A DNA stretch of 64,000 bases, taken from Actinomadura physcomitrii. Lineage in GTDB: Bacteria; Actinomycetota; Actinomycetes; Streptosporangiales; Streptosporangiaceae. The position numbers and the translations under genes were made by a program. The notes below the pieces were generated by a model. That model was not told the DNA's origin. It worked only from the letters and a program-made list of their open reading frames with translations, and made no database searches. This document shows positions 27,029 through 36,432 of this stretch, piece after piece; positions within the stretch are counted from its first letter, which is position 1; every line of letters begins with the position of its first letter. The stretch covers positions 1 through 64,000 of the forward strand of contig NZ_WBMS02000031.1 of the NCBI RefSeq assembly GCF_008923205.2. Reading direction: 5' to 3'.

Positions 27029-27880
27029 TCAGATGTGCTCGAGCCAGTCCACGACCATCCCGGCGATCCGTTCGCTTCCGTTCTCGATGATGTACATGTG
27101 GCCGTGTTCGGAGGACAGGTCCCAGTCGCGGCCGAGGAAGACGGGGGAGATGCCCATTGCCGCGGCAGCCTCCAAAGAACGGTGAGGTGTGGAGATCAGG
27201 TCCTGCTCGGCCAGCAGCAGCAGTGTGGGAACCGTCTGCCATACGGTGCTTCGCTGACGGTCGACTTTCAGCACATCGGTCACCCCGATGGCGGCGTCAC
27301 GCATGTCGGGTCCGTAGGCGACCACACTCTCCAGGTAAATGTCGAAGTGGCTCACCGGGAATTTCGCCGAGTTGGCGAATCTGGCGCGCACGATCTCAGG
27401 GGTGAGCCGCACGAGTTGCGTGGGGTCCGCCGCGGGCGCGTCGGCGTTGACCGATTCGCACGCTGCCGGCGCCAGCAACACGGCTGCGGTGACCAGGTCG
27501 GGCACGCGCTCGGTCACCTTCCTCGTCAGCGCGCCGCCCAGACTGTGACCCACCACCACGGCCGGCCCGATGAGCGCCAAAAGTTCCACCAGGGAGTCGA
27601 TGATGTCCGCGGTCTTTCGGCCGAGCGCGTCGTCGGGTTGGCCGATATCGAAGAAGTCGACCAGGTAGGTGTCCCACCCGGCGCCATGGAAGATCGGCGC
27701 GAACCCTTTCCGCCCGTCCGGTGTCGTTGTCCAGCACTCACTCGTGTGCGCGCCGCCGTGCACGAATAGCACCCTGCCCAAAGACTTCTCCGCCGGCTGG
27801 ATCGGGAATCTGCGGCACCGCACCAACGCCGACGACTTCCCGAGAACACTGTCCGCCGCATAACCGACCTGCGAGGTCAC
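27029..27880 (-). CDS. Alpha/beta hydrolase
   Basis: A 283-residue hydrolase with oxyanion block LFVHGGAHTSECW near residue 33, nucleophile VVVGHSLGGAL, acid candidate LLLAEQDLIS, and a terminal His in SEHGHMYIIENG. The GTG at 27880 is preceded by GGGAAAGGAG and replaces a far upstream frame opening whose extra 136 residues look like non-coding sequence. It is divergent from the SMP-30 gene, and the two may share control. It is not closely similar to the hydrolase at 25821. Confidence 0.85.
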   Translation of the reverse strand: MTSQVGYAADSVLGKSSALVRCRRFPIQPAEKSLGRVLFVHGGAHTSECWTTTPDGRKGFAPIFHGAGWDTYLVDFFDIGQPDDALGRKTADIIDSLVELLALIGPAVVVGHSLGGALTRKVTERVPDLVTAAVLLAPAACESVNADAPAADPTQLVRLTPEIVRARFANSAKFPVSHFDIYLESVVAYGPDMRDAAIGVTDVLKVDRQRSTVWQTVPTLLLLAEQDLISTPHRSLEAAAAMGISPVFLGRDWDLSSEHGHMYIIENGSERIAGMVVDWLEHI

Positions 27881-28022
27881 CGTACTCCTTTCCCGAGCTG
27901 TGAATAGAACTCCGTCAGCGCGTGATGGAAAAGGCTGACTCGGACTCCTCGGCGGGCTCTCGCTTCGCCTGGATCGTTCGAAGAGGCGGCGATCCTCCAA
28001 CGTGACCCGAACGTGGGCGTGT

Positions 28023-28080
28023 CGTACGCCGCTGAGGCACCAGCGTACGCCGATCTCGTCACGGAGGTCCATACGTATGG
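28023..28080. promoter_or_regulatory. Palindrome and direct repeats in divergent hydrolase/lactonase region
   Basis: The 341-bp gap 27881-28221 contains the perfect 12-bp palindrome CCATACGTATGG (28069-28080). Upstream is a direct repeat CGTACGCCG (28023-28031 and 28044-28052), with copies exactly 21 bp (two helical turns) apart. These are plausible regulator sites for the two divergent genes. Nothing else was recognised in the gap. Confidence 0.35.
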
Positions 28081-28221
28081 CACGCACCTCCAGGGAGGCC
28101 GATAGCGGTGGTCGCACCAAATGTTTCGCCCGCGAAATCTCGTTCGGTGCCCTGACGTGCGCCTCCGTAACGTCCGTCTCGGTGAGGGGAGGGCGGAAAC
28201 GCGAGCCCCGTTGAGGAGCAG

Positions 28222-29142
28222 GTGGTGGTAGGTCTGATGGTGGCGAACCTGGAGACGGTTGCATCTGGATTGGTGTTCCCGGAAGCACCGCGGTGGCATG
28301 AGGGTCGGCTGTGGGTGTCTGACATTCCCGCTCAGGAGATCGTCGCGGTGGGGCCGGACGGCGTGGTGGAGCGCATGCACGAGGTCCCGGGCCGGCCGGG
28401 CGGGTCGGGGTGGTTGTCTGACGGCAGCCTGGTGGTCGTCTCCGCGAACGACACCACCCTGGTGCGGTTCGACCCGGCCGGCCGGCGGTCGGTCTACGCG
28501 GACCTGAACGGCATCGTTCCGGCGCGCCTCAACGATCTCATCGTGGATGCCCACGACAGCGTATGGGTGGGCAACCTGGGTTTCGAGTTCGCCCCGGGGT
28601 CGCGCGTCCGGCCGACCCAGCTCGTCCGTGTCGATCCTGACGGCGCGGCGGCCCCCGTGGGGGAGGAGGTCTGGTTCCCGAACGGAATGGCGATCACACC
28701 TGACGGTGCCAGCTTGTTGGTCGCGGAATCATTCGCGCAACGGATCAGCGCCTTCCCCCTCCAGCCGAGCGGAGAGCTTGGCCCCCGCCGCACCTGGGCG
28801 GCGTTCGGGTCCGCTCCGGTGCCGTGCGATCCAGTGGAGTTCATGGCTGCGGCCGTGATGCTGCCGGACGGTATGTGCCTTGATGCCGAGGGCGCCGTGT
28901 GGGTGGCCGATGCCGGTGGCTGCCGCGTTCTCCGGGTGGCCGAGGGCGGGGAGGTACTGCGGGAGGTGAAGGTGTCGACCGGCGATAGGGGAGTCTTCGC
29001 GTGCATGTTGGGCGGTCCTGACGGTGACACCCTCTACATCTGTTCGTCTCTGCCCATGCATCGGCACGCGGAGGCTGAGGTGTCGCGCAATGGTTCGCTG
29101 CTTTCTCTGCGGGCGCCCGCACCTCGGGCGGGCCTGCCGTGA
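28222..29142 (+). CDS. SMP-30/gluconolactonase-like beta-propeller hydrolase
   Basis: A 306-residue calcium-dependent lactonase-type propeller. Family blocks include LVFPEAPRWHEGRLWVSDI, GRPGGSGWLSDGSLVV, RLNDLIVDAHDSVWVGNLG, VWFPNGMAITPDGASLLVAE and GMCLDAEGAVWVADA. The metal-ligand Glu, Asn and Asp positions are therefore kept. The GTG at 28222 follows GAGGAG; an ATG at 28234 is equally possible. It probably opens a lactone made by an oxygenase or dehydrogenase step. Confidence 0.87.
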   Translation: MVVGLMVANLETVASGLVFPEAPRWHEGRLWVSDIPAQEIVAVGPDGVVERMHEVPGRPGGSGWLSDGSLVVVSANDTTLVRFDPAGRRSVYADLNGIVPARLNDLIVDAHDSVWVGNLGFEFAPGSRVRPTQLVRVDPDGAAAPVGEEVWFPNGMAITPDGASLLVAESFAQRISAFPLQPSGELGPRRTWAAFGSAPVPCDPVEFMAAAVMLPDGMCLDAEGAVWVADAGGCRVLRVAEGGEVLREVKVSTGDRGVFACMLGGPDGDTLYICSSLPMHRHAEAEVSRNGSLLSLRAPAPRAGLP

Positions 29143-29198
29143 GGACGCCGGCCGTCGCATGAGCCGCTGTAGTCAGCAGTGAGATCCAGGAGGAACTC

Positions 29199-30002
29199 TT
29201 GAGCACGTCTTCGGCGTTCTCGTTGAATGCTCGCGTGGCGGTCGTGACCGGCGCGAATAGTGGTATCGGGCGGGGGATCGCCGAAGCGTTGGCGAATGCC
29301 GGTGCGAGGGTCGTCGTATCGGGCCGGACGAAGGCGCGCAACGCCGAGGTCGTTGAGGCGATCACCGCCGCGGGTGGGGAGGCCGTCGCCGTCGAGGCCG
29401 ACGTGACCCGCGAGGAGGACGTCGTGGGCCTGATCGGCCGGACGGTCGACGCCTTCGGGCAGCTCGACATCTGTGTCGCGAATTCGGGCGGCATCCTCGA
29501 CGTGGGTGACGCGCCGTTTGTCGACATGGAGTACGCGATGTGGCGCGACGCGATGGCGCTGAACCTGGATGGGGTGTTCCTCTTCTACCGCGAGGCGTTG
29601 CGGGTGATGATCCCGGCAGGACGCGGCGGGGCGTTGATCGGTGTCTCCAGCATCTCGTCGATGCGTTCGCTGGGTGGCGCTGTGCACTTCAATGCGGCGA
29701 AAGGTGGCATGAACTCACTCTCCCAGGGGCTGGTGGATTATGTGGGTCGCCACGGGATCCGCATCAACACCATCGTCCCGGGTTTCGTGGAGACTGCCAC
29801 GACCGCGCACATTTTGTCACAGGAAGACGTCCGGGCCGGGATCGAAAGGCGTATTCCGATTGGACGCGTCGGTGTCCCGGCCGACATCGGCGGGCTCGCG
29901 GTATATCTCGCTAGCGACCAGTCGGGCTACATCACCGGAACGACCGTCGTGGCGGACGGCGGGCAGTCGCAGATGATGCCCTGCGATGCGCCCGCCGGAT
30001 AG
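29199..30002 (+). CDS. SDR-family oxidoreductase with Phe in place of catalytic Tyr
   Basis: A 267-residue short-chain dehydrogenase. The cofactor motif VTGANSGIGRGIAEAL and the Ser in GVSSISSM are normal. The active-site block reads VHFNAAKGG, with TTC (Phe) where Tyr of Y-x-x-x-K is expected; the Lys is kept. The C-terminal YITGTTVVADGGQ is typical. Loss of the Tyr should impair ordinary alcohol/ketone chemistry, so it may have a changed reaction or a structural role. The TTG start at 29199 is supported by AGGAGGAA. Confidence 0.88.
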   Translation: MSTSSAFSLNARVAVVTGANSGIGRGIAEALANAGARVVVSGRTKARNAEVVEAITAAGGEAVAVEADVTREEDVVGLIGRTVDAFGQLDICVANSGGILDVGDAPFVDMEYAMWRDAMALNLDGVFLFYREALRVMIPAGRGGALIGVSSISSMRSLGGAVHFNAAKGGMNSLSQGLVDYVGRHGIRINTIVPGFVETATTAHILSQEDVRAGIERRIPIGRVGVPADIGGLAVYLASDQSGYITGTTVVADGGQSQMMPCDAPAG

Positions 30003-30185
30003 CGCCCTTCCGCGATGATGGCGTCGCATCCAGCGCCGCCACGGTGAAGTCGGCGCATCGCCGGCCGAGCGTAACCGTTGCCACGCAGGCTATTTCGCCA
30101 GTGAAACGAATCGGCGCCTCGTGATTGGTTGCACCGCTACGATCGGTGCGCACCAGCCGCCGACGACGACGTGAGGTGAGCACGA

Positions 30186-30680
30186 GTGGACGTACAAGAA
30201 CTCATCGACCGAGAACAGATTCGCGATGTGATTAACAGGCTCAGCCGCGGTATGGACAGGCTTGACGAATCCCTCCTTCGCGGATCGTACCACCCTGGCG
30301 CTTTCGACCGCCACGGCGCTACGGATGGCTTGGCGGAGGATTTCGTGAACCAGTTTCTCGCCAACAACCGCCTCACAGCGTTGTGGCACGGCATCAACAA
30401 CGTCCTGATCGACTTTCACGGAAACGATGCCGCGCAGGCTGAGTCTTACGTCACCGCATACTGCTATCAAAGGGATGGTTCGGAGCCTCGCGGGAACTTG
30501 ATCACGTATGTTGGCCGCTACCGGGACCGCCTGGAGCGCCGCGACGATGAGTGGCGGATCACTGAACGAGTGGTCATCCTTGATTGGAGCGAACAGCGCC
30601 CCATCGTCGAGAGCGACATCGCCGACAAATTCGTCTCCGGTCGGCGTGACTCGTCCGACCCCACCTATCAGTCGCTCTAG
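30186..30680 (+). CDS. SnoaL-like (NTF2-fold) protein
   Basis: A 164-residue protein of the SnoaL_4 group. The pattern LIDREQIRDVINRLSRGMDR followed by GSYHPGAFD and a mid-chain LWHGINNVLIDFHGNDA is characteristic. Such proteins act as small isomerases, cyclases, dehydratases or hydroxylating-enzyme partners. The GTG at 30186 has a modest GAGGTGAG ribosome site. It follows the SDR gene by 183 bp and precedes the MFS gene. Confidence 0.8.
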   Translation: MDVQELIDREQIRDVINRLSRGMDRLDESLLRGSYHPGAFDRHGATDGLAEDFVNQFLANNRLTALWHGINNVLIDFHGNDAAQAESYVTAYCYQRDGSEPRGNLITYVGRYRDRLERRDDEWRITERVVILDWSEQRPIVESDIADKFVSGRRDSSDPTYQSL

Positions 30681-30818
30681 CCGAGCCTGGCCCGCCGCAA
30701 GATCGGTGTTCCCAGGTCCGCCTACTTTCGGCCGGGTTAGCGAAAATCGCGGTTCCCGGGATCGGGTGAAGTAGAGACGCAAGTCGTCGAAGCCCTACGC
30801 TCAAAATGGAGTGAACCG

Positions 30819-32270
30819 ATGGCATCAAGTTCGCCGCGCAAGCCCCTGAACCCCTGGTGGGTGGTGATCGGCAGCGGCATCGCGACATCCGTCGCGCCCG
30901 GTCCGATGGTGCTGGCCACCCTGGGGGTCTTTCTCCTGCCGATCACGAAGGAGACCGGATTCTCCCGGGCGACCGTGACCGGGGCCTACTCGGTTGCCGC
31001 GATCGGCACGGCGATCGGTCTGCTCATCGTCGGGCGGCTGCTCGACCGATACGCGGTGCGCTACATTTCGGTTCCCTCGATGGTGGGTGTGGCACTGTCG
31101 ATGGCCGGTATGGTCGTGGCCCCTCCGGTCGTCGCGGTGTACATGATCCCGTGGTTCTTCGTCGGCGTCTTCGCTTCCGGAGTCATGATCCCGTTCACCA
31201 AGGCGATCGTGTCGTGGTTTGACAACCGGCGAGGCCTCGCGATCGGCGTGCAATCCGGAATGCTGGGCCTAGGCAACTCCCTGACGCCCCTGCTCGCGGC
31301 AGCATTGATCGTCGGCCTCGGATGGCGGGGAGCGTACGGTGTGCTCGCCTTGATCACCCTCGTGGTCGGCCTCGGCGCAATCACCGCGTTGGTTCGTGTC
31401 CGCGCTGAGAAAGACGTCCGCGGGAGGCTCATCAAAGAGACCCAGGAGAACGGTCGCGAGATCAGTCTGGGGGTGCCCGGTCTGACGTCCATGGAGGCGC
31501 TGCGCAGCCGTCACTTCTGGTTGATCTGCTTTGGACTCGGACTTGTCGGGATCGTTATCACCGGCGTCCAGGTGAACCTGGTTCCATTGATGAGTGACCG
31601 CGGTCTCCCTGTCAACGAGGCGGTATTCCTGCTCACGATCATGGGAATCGCGTCGACTGTCGGGCGCGTGATCGGTGGCTTCATCCTCGACAGAGTCCAC
31701 GCGACGATTACCGGCACCATCGTCATCCTGGCGCCGATCGCCGGGCTGTTCTTCCTGCACCCTCCCTTCGGATCCGTGGCGGTCGCCGTAGCACTCATCG
31801 GACTGGCATTGGGGATCGAGCTCGACCTTCTCCCACTGCTCGTCACGCGCTACCTCGGCATGCGAGCCTTCGGCGAGATCATCGGTGTGCTCCAGGCCGT
31901 GTTCGTCATCGGAACGGCATTCGGTCCACTGCTTCTGGGAGTTGGGTACGACACTTTCGGCTCCTACGATCCGGTGATTCCGGTTCTGATTGGGGTGCTT
32001 GTGGTAAGTGCGCTACTGATCGCCGTACTCGGAAAGTACAGGTACCCCGCGGTCAAGGGCTTCGACAAAGTCGCGCAGCAAGATGAACTCGCTGCCGCGG
32101 AACTCCTGAGCGAGATCGCCGAGAATGAGGGCCCCGGACGTCAGGCGGAGCCCGGCAGGACTCGACAACGCGGGCCGAGTAGCTCCTGGTGTCGGCGGCT
32201 TTCCCGGGTCCTGACCGTCCCCTGTGGAGCACAGCTTCTTCGGTTGAATCATTCTGATAGAAGGGATTGA
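30819..32270 (+). CDS. Major facilitator superfamily transporter
   Basis: A 483-residue, about 12-segment membrane transporter of the monocarboxylate/oxalate-formate antiporter type. It starts with PWWVVIGSGIATSVAPGPMV and has DRYAVRY in the loop between segments 2 and 3. LTIMGIASTVGRVIGGFILD marks the second half. The last 40 or so residues are hydrophilic. It is co-directional with the second binding-protein gene, which overlaps its stop by 1 nt, an odd pairing because MFS carriers do not need such proteins. Confidence 0.87.
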   Translation: MASSSPRKPLNPWWVVIGSGIATSVAPGPMVLATLGVFLLPITKETGFSRATVTGAYSVAAIGTAIGLLIVGRLLDRYAVRYISVPSMVGVALSMAGMVVAPPVVAVYMIPWFFVGVFASGVMIPFTKAIVSWFDNRRGLAIGVQSGMLGLGNSLTPLLAAALIVGLGWRGAYGVLALITLVVGLGAITALVRVRAEKDVRGRLIKETQENGREISLGVPGLTSMEALRSRHFWLICFGLGLVGIVITGVQVNLVPLMSDRGLPVNEAVFLLTIMGIASTVGRVIGGFILDRVHATITGTIVILAPIAGLFFLHPPFGSVAVAVALIGLALGIELDLLPLLVTRYLGMRAFGEIIGVLQAVFVIGTAFGPLLLGVGYDTFGSYDPVIPVLIGVLVVSALLIAVLGKYRYPAVKGFDKVAQQDELAAAELLSEIAENEGPGRQAEPGRTRQRGPSSSWCRRLSRVLTVPCGAQLLRLNHSDRRD

Positions 32271-33835
32271 TGATGAAACGTCGTGCGTCGTGGGCGGTTT
32301 CATTCGCGTTGCTGATGGTCGTGGCCGGCTGTAGCTCGAGCGGAGGCTCAGCGGGGGAGGGGGCGGATTCGACTCCGACTCCCGGTGGCACATACACCTT
32401 GCTCGGTACGTACGACCCGACAAGCCTGGATCCGATCAAGCAAAGCGCGCTGAACGGTTCGCTCGGCAGCGGCGGCGACTACATGGCGGGGTTGTACGAC
32501 ATGCTCGGCTACGTCGACCCGAAAAGCGGAAAGGTCGTCGCCAAGACCGCCAAGTCGATCACCACGACCGATGGGCTCACCTGGACCATCACCCTGAACA
32601 GTGGCATCACGTTCAGCGACGGCACACCTTACGACGCGGCTGCCGTTGCGTTCAACCTCGAACGGGAAAGGAAGCCTGGTACCGCCCAGGCACAGACATT
32701 CTCGACGATCAGCAGGATCGCCGTCGTCGATCCGCTGAACGTGCGGCTGACGCTGAAAACGCCGAACTCGCTGTTCGACCGGATTCTGGTGTCGGCAGCC
32801 CCCTTCGTGGCCTCGCCGGACGCGGTCAAGGCCGCCGGCGCCAAGTACGGCACCGTCGGCACGAAGATCGTCGGGGCCGGGGCGTTCGTGCTGGACAAGT
32901 GGACACCCGACTCCGAACTCTCCTTTTCCAAGAACCCCAAGTACTGGGACGCGCCACACCCTTACGTGGAACACTACGTCTACCGCATCATCACCGATGA
33001 GCAGACCCGGTTCAACGCCTTCGCCTCCGGCGAGGGCGATGCGACCTTCTCCCTCGAGCACGACTTTGGGGCGCAAGCCGTGGACGCGGGCGAGAAGCAG
33101 CTCACCGCCCCCAAACTGTCGACGGAATGGATGATTCTCAACGAGACGACCGCGCCGTTCAACGACCCGCGTGTACGCAAGGCGGTCAACATGGCCATCG
33201 ACCCCCAGCAATTCAACTCGGTGATGTACCAAGGCAAGGGAACGATCGCCCGGACGTTCCTCACCAAGAACCACCCCGACTACGACCCCAACGCCCGGCT
33301 CCTCGGCTACGACAAGGGCGGCGCGCAGTCGCTTTTCGACGAGGCGGCTGCCACCCTGGGCGGCCCGGTTCGCTTCCGCCTCATGTGCGCGCCCGGCGTC
33401 TGCGCCAAGGCCGAAGCCATTCAGTCGCTCCTTGCCGGTTACCGGAACGTGCAGGCCACAGTAGATGTCCGGCCCGCGGCGGACAACTTCCCCGCAGTCG
33501 CCCGCGGTGACTACGAGGTCGCGATCTTCAGCCAGACCATGCCGGCGTCGTTCGAACCCTTGGTTTCCACCTACTGGCGTTCCGGCCAAGCCCGCGTCGC
33601 CCAGGGCGATCACCCTGCTGTCGACGCGGCCATCGACCAGGCCCGCGGCGCGCTGGACGAGAATCAGCGCGAGGCCGCTTACCGCACACTGCAGGAGGCT
33701 ATGGTCAGCGGATCCCACGTCTGGTTCCTGCCGGTCGTCCCACCCGCCAGTTCGGTCGCCGTGGCCAACCGGGTACACGGAGCGCGCCTGCTGGTCTTCG
33801 GTATCTCGCCCGAAGAAGTCTGGGTCGACCACTGA
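32270..33835 (+). CDS. Solute-binding lipoprotein, ABC family 5 (copy 2)
   Basis: A 521-residue close paralogue of the 4212-5771 lipoprotein. Long stretches are identical, such as TSLDPIKQSA and RIITDEQTRFNAF. The signal ends in the lipobox VAGC near residue 20. No permease or ATPase genes are next to it, so it may share the 6.5-10.5 kb importer or bind a related ligand. GAAGGG precedes ATGs at 32270 and 32273; the second gives better spacing. It ends just before a strong hairpin. Confidence 0.9.
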   Translation: MMKRRASWAVSFALLMVVAGCSSSGGSAGEGADSTPTPGGTYTLLGTYDPTSLDPIKQSALNGSLGSGGDYMAGLYDMLGYVDPKSGKVVAKTAKSITTTDGLTWTITLNSGITFSDGTPYDAAAVAFNLERERKPGTAQAQTFSTISRIAVVDPLNVRLTLKTPNSLFDRILVSAAPFVASPDAVKAAGAKYGTVGTKIVGAGAFVLDKWTPDSELSFSKNPKYWDAPHPYVEHYVYRIITDEQTRFNAFASGEGDATFSLEHDFGAQAVDAGEKQLTAPKLSTEWMILNETTAPFNDPRVRKAVNMAIDPQQFNSVMYQGKGTIARTFLTKNHPDYDPNARLLGYDKGGAQSLFDEAAATLGGPVRFRLMCAPGVCAKAEAIQSLLAGYRNVQATVDVRPAADNFPAVARGDYEVAIFSQTMPASFEPLVSTYWRSGQARVAQGDHPAVDAAIDQARGALDENQREAAYRTLQEAMVSGSHVWFLPVVPPASSVAVANRVHGARLLVFGISPEEVWVDH

Positions 33836-33850
33836 CCACGGTGACTGCGG

Positions 33851-33881
33851 CCGGGCCGGTGAGTCGATCTGACCGGCCCGG
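33851..33881 (+). terminator. Strong GC hairpin after the second binding-protein gene
   Basis: CCGGGCCGGT (33851-33860) pairs perfectly with ACCGGCCCGG (33872-33881) around an 11-nt loop, with one more G-C pair outside. It lies 15 bp after the stop and before the convergent SDR gene. It has no U tract but is a convincing high-GC terminator, probably for both directions. Confidence 0.7.
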
Positions 33882-33999
33882 CTCGGCGCCGGCGAGGGTG
33901 CGGGGCCTCGTGCGCAAGCTGGCCCAGATCGAGCACTAGGCCGCAACCTGCTGAGGATGCGCCGACGATCCGGATTGCCACGGCCGGCGGAGGGTTCGC

Positions 34000-34761
34000 T
34001 CATCCAGCCGCATAGCCACCATCGACGGGCAGCGGGACGCCGGTGATGTAGGACGCCTGGGGCGAGGACAGCCAGACCACGGCGTTCGCGACTTCCTCCA
34101 CCGTCCCGATGCGCCGGAGCGGGGCCAGTTGCCGCAGGTGCTCTTCCACCCCGGGGTTCTCCTTGATGGCGCGACGCACCATGTCTGTGGCGATGGTGCC
34201 GGGTGCGACAGTGTTGACCCGGATGCCGGCTTCGGCGAGTTCCATCGCCGCCGTCTTCGTGAGGTTGATCAGCGCGGCCTTGGTTGCCGCGTATGCGCCG
34301 GTCATCGGGAAGCCGGCCAGCCCGGTGCCCGACGATGTCAGCACGATCGACCCCCCGCGGCCCTGCTTGATCATTGCGTGGGCGGCGTGCTTGAGGCACA
34401 GCCAGGTGCCGGTGAGGTTGACCGACACCATCTGCTCCCAGTCATTTTTGTCGACGTCGATCAGGGGGGCCTGCCCCAGCGCGATGCCTGCGTTGGCGTG
34501 CAGGATGTCGAGCCTGCAGAAGGTTCGCACGGTGAGGTCGACCGTGGCCGACACCTCGTCGTCGTTCGCGATGTCGCATCGGGTGGCCACTGCTTTCCCT
34601 CCGGCCTCGGTGATCTTCGCGGCGACGGGCTGGGCGTCGTCCCGGTCGGCGACGACGACGGAGGCGCCGGCGGCGGCGAGCGCGAACGCACTGCCCCGGC
34701 CGATACCGGTCGCCGCGCCCGTGACGATGGCGACGAGACCCTCGAGGATTCGGTCACTCAT
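34000..34761 (-). CDS. SDR-family oxidoreductase
   Basis: A 253-residue classical SDR. VTGAATGIGRGSAFAL binds NAD(P), LHANAGIALG is the NAG motif, and Ser (TSSGTG), Tyr and Lys (GAYAATKAAL) are all present. It follows the aldehyde dehydrogenase gene by 87 bp on the same strand and likely makes the ketone or aldehyde step before or after it. Confidence 0.9.
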   Translation of the reverse strand: MSDRILEGLVAIVTGAATGIGRGSAFALAAAGASVVVADRDDAQPVAAKITEAGGKAVATRCDIANDDEVSATVDLTVRTFCRLDILHANAGIALGQAPLIDVDKNDWEQMVSVNLTGTWLCLKHAAHAMIKQGRGGSIVLTSSGTGLAGFPMTGAYAATKAALINLTKTAAMELAEAGIRVNTVAPGTIATDMVRRAIKENPGVEEHLRQLAPLRRIGTVEEVANAVVWLSSPQASYITGVPLPVDGGYAAG

Positions 34762-34848
34762 GACTCCGCTGCTCCTTCATCGGCCGCAGCCGGCATACGG
34801 CCGGGATCGGTACGGTCGCATCGAGGGCGATGACACGTCGGTCGAGCC

Positions 34849-36366
34849 TCATCGACCGAACTGGTGAACGGTCCCGTGGTCGATCCAGACGGTCTTGGGT
34901 TCGGTGTACTCGTTGAGTGCGTCCAGGCCGAACTCGCGACCGACGCCGCTCGCCTTCATCCCGCCGAACGGGGCCGTGTTGGTCAGCAACCGGTGCACGT
35001 TCACCCACACGGTGCCCGCGTTGAGGCCGCGGATGAGGCGGTGGGCGCGACCGACGTCCTGGGTCCACACCGATGCGCCCAGGCCGAACTGAGTGTCATT
35101 GGCGATGCGAACCGCGTCGGCCTCGTCCTTGAACCGGATGACGCCGGTCACCGGCCCGAAGATCTCCTCCTGCGCAAGCCGCGAGCCGTTGTCGACGTCG
35201 GTGAAAATGGTCGGCGTGACGAACAGCCCCCTGGCGAGTTCGCGGTCGTCCGGGCGCGTGCCACCGGAGTAGAGGGTCGCCCCCTCCTTTTGGCCGATCC
35301 GGATGTAGTCGAGGACCTTGTCGTACTGCGGGCGGTAGGCGACGGGGCCGACCTGGGTGGCAGGGTCCAGCGGGTCGCCGAGCCTGAGGCGTTCGGCGCG
35401 CTCTTTGAGAAGGCGGACGAAGTCGTCGTGGATCGCATCCTCGACCAGGATGCGGCTGGCGGCCATGCACGTCTGCCCGGTGGCGGCGAAGACTCCGGCC
35501 ATGATCCCGTGCACGGTGTTCTCGAGGTCGGCGTCCTTGAACACGATGGCAGGGGACTTGCCGCCCAGTTCGAGAGAGACCCGCGCCAGGTTCCCACCCG
35601 CGGTCGCGGCGATGGCCTTGCCCGTGGGGACGGAGCCGGTGAAGCTGACCTTGTCGACGTCGGGGTGCCCGGCGAGTGCCTCGCCGGTGGGCCGGCCGTA
35701 CCCGGTCACGATGTTCACCACGCCCGCCGGGAATCCGGCTTCCTCAATGAGTTCGCCGAGGAGGAGAGTCGATGTCGGCGTGACCTCGGAGGGCTTGATG
35801 ACGATGGTGCACCCGGCGGCGAGGGCGGGGAACAGCTTCGGGGAGAGCAGCCCCAGCGGCGAGTTCCACGGGGTGATGGCCGCGACGACACCAACCGGCA
35901 CCCGCTCTGAATAGACAGTCGCGTTCGGGTTGTTCGCGGTCACGGCGTCGCCGTGAACCTGCTCGGCGAGGGAGCTGAAGTAGCGGGCCTGGTTCGCGAA
36001 ATAGTGGGCGCCGCCGAGCATCTCGGTGATGAGCTTGCCGTTCTCGTGGATCTGCGCGCGGGCGAGGTCCTCCGCGCGCTCGTCGATGAGATCTGCCAGC
36101 CGGCGGATCAATGCGGCCCGCCGGGCGGGCTGCACCTGAGACCAGGGCCCTTCGAACGCGCGCCGCGCCGCCTTCACGGCCTTGTCGACGTCCTCCGCGC
36201 TCGCGATGGGAATCCAGCCCCATTCCTGCCCGTCGAACGGGTCCGTACACCGAAAGTGTTCGCCGGTGGAGCTGTCGACCCAGTTCCCGTCGATGAGCAT
36301 CTTGAAACGCTGCTCGATCGATCCTTGCGAAAACCGCGTGCCATCGGCGGACAGACTCTCGGCCAT
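34849..36366 (-). CDS. Aldehyde dehydrogenase (NAD(P)+)
   Basis: A 505-residue aldehyde dehydrogenase. VSLELGGKSPAIV carries the general-base Glu, ATGQTCMAASRI the catalytic Cys, and the NAD-binding TGSVPTGKAIA and the Glu in EEIFGPV follow. Length and order are normal. It is first in a leftward unit with the SDR gene, controlled by the promoter/operator at 36433-36470. It probably oxidises an aldehyde produced by the divergent P450 system to the acid. Confidence 0.93.
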   Translation of the reverse strand: MAESLSADGTRFSQGSIEQRFKMLIDGNWVDSSTGEHFRCTDPFDGQEWGWIPIASAEDVDKAVKAARRAFEGPWSQVQPARRAALIRRLADLIDERAEDLARAQIHENGKLITEMLGGAHYFANQARYFSSLAEQVHGDAVTANNPNATVYSERVPVGVVAAITPWNSPLGLLSPKLFPALAAGCTIVIKPSEVTPTSTLLLGELIEEAGFPAGVVNIVTGYGRPTGEALAGHPDVDKVSFTGSVPTGKAIAATAGGNLARVSLELGGKSPAIVFKDADLENTVHGIMAGVFAATGQTCMAASRILVEDAIHDDFVRLLKERAERLRLGDPLDPATQVGPVAYRPQYDKVLDYIRIGQKEGATLYSGGTRPDDRELARGLFVTPTIFTDVDNGSRLAQEEIFGPVTGVIRFKDEADAVRIANDTQFGLGASVWTQDVGRAHRLIRGLNAGTVWVNVHRLLTNTAPFGGMKASGVGREFGLDALNEYTEPKTVWIDHGTVHQFGR

Positions 36367-36432
36367 GATCGCTCCCTTGTGAACGACGGACGCGGAACAG
36401 TGTCATCGCACAGCGGGCTTCCGCGTATCCAG

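Noticed and set aside
27881..28288. N-terminal extension of the minus-strand hydrolase
   Set aside because: The extension lacks hydrolase similarity, and the GTG at 27880 has a strong GGAAAGGAG site.
32348..34399. 683-codon minus-strand frame over the second binding protein and SDR end
   Set aside because: It runs through the strong hairpin at 33851-33881 and has no coherent domains; both real genes are clear.
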